Assembly (NCBI GenBank): GCA_002401565.1
Contig: NVTL01000019.1
Span: 1,013-9,950, forward strand
Reading direction: 5' to 3'
Length of the DNA stretch: 8,938 nucleotides
DNA from: Rhodospirillaceae bacterium
GTDB taxonomy: Bacteria > Pseudomonadota > Alphaproteobacteria > Rhodospirillales > Magnetovibrionaceae
This document shows positions 5,654-8,938 of the stretch, one piece after another. A program made the translations under genes and the position numbers. The notes under the pieces are model-generated. The model saw nothing but the letters and a program-made list of their open reading frames with translations. It was not told the origin of the DNA and did no database searches. How positions within the stretch are numbered: position 1 is the stretch's first letter; the number at the start of each line of letters is the position of its first letter.

Positions 5654-8293
5654 TCATGTCTCTGATAATTTTTTGTGCGCCTCTCTCAATCCACTAACCC
5701 ATTGTTTCAATATTTCTACATCCTGAAGTAAATCGTCAGGTTCAGGTAATTCCTGAGCTCGCCCCCGAGAAGTGTCATGCGCTTCAATAAAATCACAACA
5801 CTTACCAAAATTTTCACTCCAAGTTTTACAAATTTCATGATCTAGCACACTAAGGTTTTTTACATTTTTCGAATTGATATAATCGCGATGCCTCATAACC
5901 GTATGAGATAAAGCAACTTCTTCAAGCGCACGCTCCCAAGAAGCCCTTAAATTTCCGTAAAATTCCCTTGCCGCCCTTTTATAAATTTCATCATCCAATG
6001 AATTTCTTTCGGACCTGATTTTCCGCGCAGACTTCTCCATCGCATCTATTCGTTCTGATATTTTCATGCCATCCCACGGCAAATTACTATCTATTATTCC
6101 TGCAATATCTGGCGTTGATTTGATATGTCGCGATGCAAACAGCACTCCGAAATCACTAGCCGCTTCATCTAAATCATTCAAGAATATTAGATCATGGGTA
6201 AAAACAATCACCTGTCTTTGCTTTGCTTCTTCCGCCAGCCTTTCAGCCGCCCGCACACGCCATCTATGATCCAGTGAGGAAATTGGATCGTCGAAAACTA
6301 AAGTAGATTTATGATCTGAAGTGGATAATTCCGAAAAGAATGAGGCAAGTGCAACACATGTTTGTTCGCCTTCACTCAAAATATCCGGCACAGATTTTGT
6401 GGGGCTCCGAACAAGCTGAACCTTGTACTTCGGCGCTCCTGCTTTTCCTCCTGAACGAACTACTTCTACTCGAAACTTGTTCCGAACTAAGTTGTTTATT
6501 TCATTTAAAAAGTTGTCCCTAAGTTGGGGAGTTATAGCTTCATCAGCAAGTTTGTTTCCGAGATTTGTAACTGCTGTAGATTTGGTATCCTTCAAACAGA
6601 TTTCGATGAATGACATTTCTTTTAGTCGTGTAATTTCCTCGTTGATAACATCAAGGTTTTCCGAAGCCCATTTCTTATCGACTAGATCATCATATTCGTG
6701 CTGAAGTTTAGCCGCCCCTTCTTCTGTAGACGCAGCCTGATATTCTTTCTGCATTTTCTTTAGTTTTAATTTAACGTCCTCCAACGCTTGCATGGGGTTA
6801 TCCGCAAAGTCATGCAGAGAAATATCCGTAGAATCCTGTTGCAAGGTTTTATTGAAGTTCTTTTGGCGACGACGGGCACTTGCCAAATATCGATAGAGCG
6901 AAGAGTGGGAATCAGTCGACTCCAGTTTTAAGACCTCAAGATCACCTTTGTAATTTCTTGAACTCACTAACGCGTGTCTCAAAGACTTGCTTAGCGTGTC
7001 AAAACCTTCCTCCGCCTTTTTGGCGGTGGCTTCGACATCGCTTTTTACAAACGCATCGAAGGCTCCAAGCCTCTCCTTTGCCTCTTTTGAATAAGGTTGC
7101 AAACAAAGAACGCATAATGCTTCTTCTTCAAGATTGGGATATTTTTTTTCTGGATAAGCAGCTTCTACAGAAAACTTTCTCGCGGCATCCCAAAGAATTC
7201 GCCACTCGGCTTCTCCAACGCCATTGAGTGGCGAGCTATCGAAGGTCTCGTTTGCAGCGAGTGTTGTCGCATTTCTGCTGCTCACACGAAGTTGAATAAC
7301 GGAATCAAGTTTCGTCCAACTTTCATCAGAGTAATGATTTTTCAGATCAGTAGCGTATTCCTCAAGCCTTGATATTCCATCAATCTTGTTCTGAAGTTCT
7401 TTTACCGCTTTTATTGCATCTTTAGCAATCAGCTCCTTGAGATCAGCGATTCTTTGCTCGTCTGTATCCGAAAGCTCAGCCAGAATGCAAAATTCATCAT
7501 GGACACTAGTTCCAGAAAGCCCATTAATGAACTTTCCAATAACCGTGTTTTCCTTCCAAACGGGTTTTCTAAAAATCGCATTTTGAGAATTCGAGTGCTT
7601 ATCAAAAGTCGATTTAAGTTCACCCTCCACTTGCTTCAAAACAGCTACAAGCTTTTCGGGTATATCCAGTCCAAGAGGACGGAAAGCGACCTCATTCGCC
7701 TTTCCAATGTGAATTTCAGCACATTCCCGATCAAAAACGCTTACTGCTGACAAAACAGGATGGGGTAGTTCAGAGTCGCTCCAATTTTCTGTTTGATCTT
7801 CACCATCACCAACGCCAAAAGTGATAACTGAAGATGAAGGTGAAGTATCGCCACTGTCATCATAAATATTGGGTAAAATCGTTGGGCGATGACGCGCTGT
7901 GCAGGCATTTTTAAGAATTCGCGTATAACCTGATTTACCTGATCCGTTATTTCCAAAAACGACTGTAATACCGGAAGGCTCAAACTCGAGTGTTTGCCCC
8001 GGTGCCAACCTATTAACATTCGAAGTATCAGAAATTTTTATCAATCGAACATCATGCCCTCCTTTTGGAGTATTTGGCAGGTGCGCCTTTTCTAAAGTTT
8101 GGGCCTCTATCAATTCATCGCCGTTACTACTCTTCTCTTTCCTAAGAATTTCAACCAGTGCCTTAACAGCGTCATCGGATATGTTCTCACCTTGTAGGAT
8201 TCGTCTCAAAGCATCACTTTTCCAGAGCGATTGATCTACGGACCAATCATAAATCAGTTCAAGAACGCTTTTATCTGATTCTGTATCAATCAT
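5654..8293 (-). CDS. SMC/Rad50-like ABC ATPase of a defence module (AAA_13-like)
   Basis: This is a large ATPase of the kind found beside restriction genes. With the preferred start it has 879 residues; the residue numbers here count from the alternative GTG start (888). An N-terminal region ending near residue 115, with LIYDWSVDQSLWKSDALRRI, precedes Walker A GNNGSGKS (123-130). Helical arms carry a hook-like CVLC (403-406). The signature LSEGEQ (648-653), Walker B STLVFDD (672-678), D-loop SSLD (681-684) and H-loop His709 complete the ATPase. The C-terminal domain contains Arg792-X3-Glu796 and a later His848 (EAHDTSRG), recalling the RloC/PrrC triad, but the Glu-His distance is much larger and catalysis is unproven. 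I prefer the ATG at 8293 because AGGGA lies seven bases upstream. The GTG at 8320 overlaps the previous stop as GTGA and is a real alternative. It probably acts with the upstream Res-like protein. Base composition is more AT-rich than that gene. Confidence 0.85.
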   Translation of the reverse strand: MIDTESDKSVLELIYDWSVDQSLWKSDALRRILQGENISDDAVKALVEILRKEKSSNGDELIEAQTLEKAHLPNTPKGGHDVRLIKISDTSNVNRLAPGQTLEFEPSGITVVFGNNGSGKSGYTRILKNACTARHRPTILPNIYDDSGDTSPSSSVITFGVGDGEDQTENWSDSELPHPVLSAVSVFDRECAEIHIGKANEVAFRPLGLDIPEKLVAVLKQVEGELKSTFDKHSNSQNAIFRKPVWKENTVIGKFINGLSGTSVHDEFCILAELSDTDEQRIADLKELIAKDAIKAVKELQNKIDGISRLEEYATDLKNHYSDESWTKLDSVIQLRVSSRNATTLAANETFDSSPLNGVGEAEWRILWDAARKFSVEAAYPEKKYPNLEEEALCVLCLQPYSKEAKERLGAFDAFVKSDVEATAKKAEEGFDTLSKSLRHALVSSRNYKGDLEVLKLESTDSHSSLYRYLASARRRQKNFNKTLQQDSTDISLHDFADNPMQALEDVKLKLKKMQKEYQAASTEEGAAKLQHEYDDLVDKKWASENLDVINEEITRLKEMSFIEICLKDTKSTAVTNLGNKLADEAITPQLRDNFLNEINNLVRNKFRVEVVRSGGKAGAPKYKVQLVRSPTKSVPDILSEGEQTCVALASFFSELSTSDHKSTLVFDDPISSLDHRWRVRAAERLAEEAKQRQVIVFTHDLIFLNDLDEAASDFGVLFASRHIKSTPDIAGIIDSNLPWDGMKISERIDAMEKSARKIRSERNSLDDEIYKRAAREFYGNLRASWERALEEVALSHTVMRHRDYINSKNVKNLSVLDHEICKTWSENFGKCCDFIEAHDTSRGRAQELPEPDDLLQDVEILKQWVSGLREAHKKLSET

Positions 8294-8316
8294 TTGCCAA
8301 TCCCTAAAAGAAGCAT

Positions 8317-8938
8317 TCACCCCATCCTATGTGCGGCCATCAGGCCTACCAAGGTTGAGCTTTCCTTGATGTCGTCATGCGGAATGAGGGCATAGACCCA
8401 TTGTTTGCCGCCATTCTCTTTCGCATGTGCATTGGCGTGGCCAACCCATTCGCAGGCGGCCTTTGCTTTTGCCAAAACGATTTCGTCGTCCATGTCTTTT
8501 CGGGCTTTGACTTCAACGATTAGCTTTTCGGTTTCTGTCTCAACGACAAAATCAGGCTCGTAACCTCTGCCCGCGAGGTATTCGATCTGGAACTGCTTGG
8601 CCCCCGGTTTCATCCAGCGGGTTACACTCGTTTCGCGATCTGAGTCAATGAGAACTCCGAAACGGCGTTCATCATCTGAATCAAATTTCTGGAATGGATA
8701 ACAGCACTTTTGAAAGCCCATGAAGACGTGTTTTTTTGTATCACCAAGCGGCATTACAGGTCGTTTAAAATCTTTCACCTTAGATGGATCAGACACATTG
8801 AAAGCTTGTGGCCTGAGCACCTGAAAACCGCGTGATATGGTGGCACGGTAATCAGTTGGTGTTTCCCAGTAATGGCCTTTCATTTGCTCGAAGATAAAAC
8901 GGGCTAGTTCCTTGCCATGAACAAGGCAAACATTCTCG
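8317..8938 (-). CDS. type III restriction (Res-like) helicase-nuclease, C-terminal part; 5' end beyond the window
   Basis: The frame is open from the TGA at 8319-8317 to the window edge, with about 206 residues visible. An ATG at 8883 is internal: the codons before it still read family-like sequence (VCLVHGKELARFIFEQ). The segment matches the C-terminus of Res-type DEAD/DEAH proteins: HYWETPTDY, a KCCYPFQKFDSDDERRF stretch, then a PD-(D/E)XK nuclease core. In the core, YEPDFVVE has its Asp at 8553-8551, and IVEVKA has Glu at 8514-8512 and Lys at 8508-8506. The helicase motifs lie outside the window. Type III Res subunits cut DNA when partnered with a methyltransferase (Mod), which is not seen here. 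The ABC ATPase gene follows with either a 23-base gap or a GTGA overlap, so the two are probably one operon. The nuclease residues look intact. Confidence 0.85.
   Translation of the reverse strand, partial: ENVCLVHGKELARFIFEQMKGHYWETPTDYRATISRGFQVLRPQAFNVSDPSKVKDFKRPVMPLGDTKKHVFMGFQKCCYPFQKFDSDDERRFGVLIDSDRETSVTRWMKPGAKQFQIEYLAGRGYEPDFVVETETEKLIVEVKARKDMDDEIVLAKAKAACEWVGHANAHAKENGGKQWVYALIPHDDIKESSTLVGLMAAHRMG

Noticed and set aside
1..8938. CRISPR array, insertion sequence or integrase gene
   Set aside because: No regularly spaced repeat-spacer units and no transposase or recombinase motifs were found in any frame; the repeats seen are isolated.

Overview
The window looks like a defence-gene neighbourhood in a Gram-negative bacterium. 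The outer-membrane two-partner-secretion transporter at the left edge indicates a Gram-negative host. An alphaproteobacterium of the Rhodospirillales type would fit the codon use and protein style, but that is a weak guess. All convincing genes are on the minus strand. The coding blocks differ visibly in base composition: the edge genes are richer in G+C, while the central ATPase gene and the long gene-free stretch are AT-rich. This suggests assembly from parts with different histories.

Left edge (1-1015): the 5' part of a ShlB/FhaC-type transporter gene that continues past base 1. It is followed by 512 bases with no supportable gene.

Left-centre block (1528-4371): a compact three-gene minus-strand run with gaps of 29 and 43 bases. 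The order of transcription is an accessory-type yidD, a small DUF4177-like protein, then a 772-residue RloC-type anticodon nuclease. The nuclease has a complete ABC ATPase, a Cys-X2-Cys zinc-hook motif and a C-terminal Arg-X3-Glu...His triad. A dyad-rich 94-base gap separates this operon from a divergent, apparently broken small plus-strand gene (4466-4766).

Central gene-free stretch (4767-5653): several perfect inverted and direct repeats, plus a 19-base sequence matching the 3' end of a tRNA (T-stem half, acceptor half, CCA) on the minus strand. I read the last as an attachment-site remnant of an integrated element. By its orientation, the element should lie towards higher coordinates, with the intact tRNA beyond the right edge.

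Right block (5654-8938): an SMC/Rad50-like ABC ATPase of 879-888 residues, directly downstream of the C-terminal part of a type III restriction (Res-like) helicase-nuclease whose start lies outside the window. These two probably form one operon and one defence module. Both large ABC ATPases in the window share a layout of Walker A, Cys-X2-Cys in the middle arm, signature/Walker B, and a C-terminal Arg-X3-Glu...His pattern. The two modules could therefore be related stress-triggered RNases, one well supported (RloC) and one conjectural.
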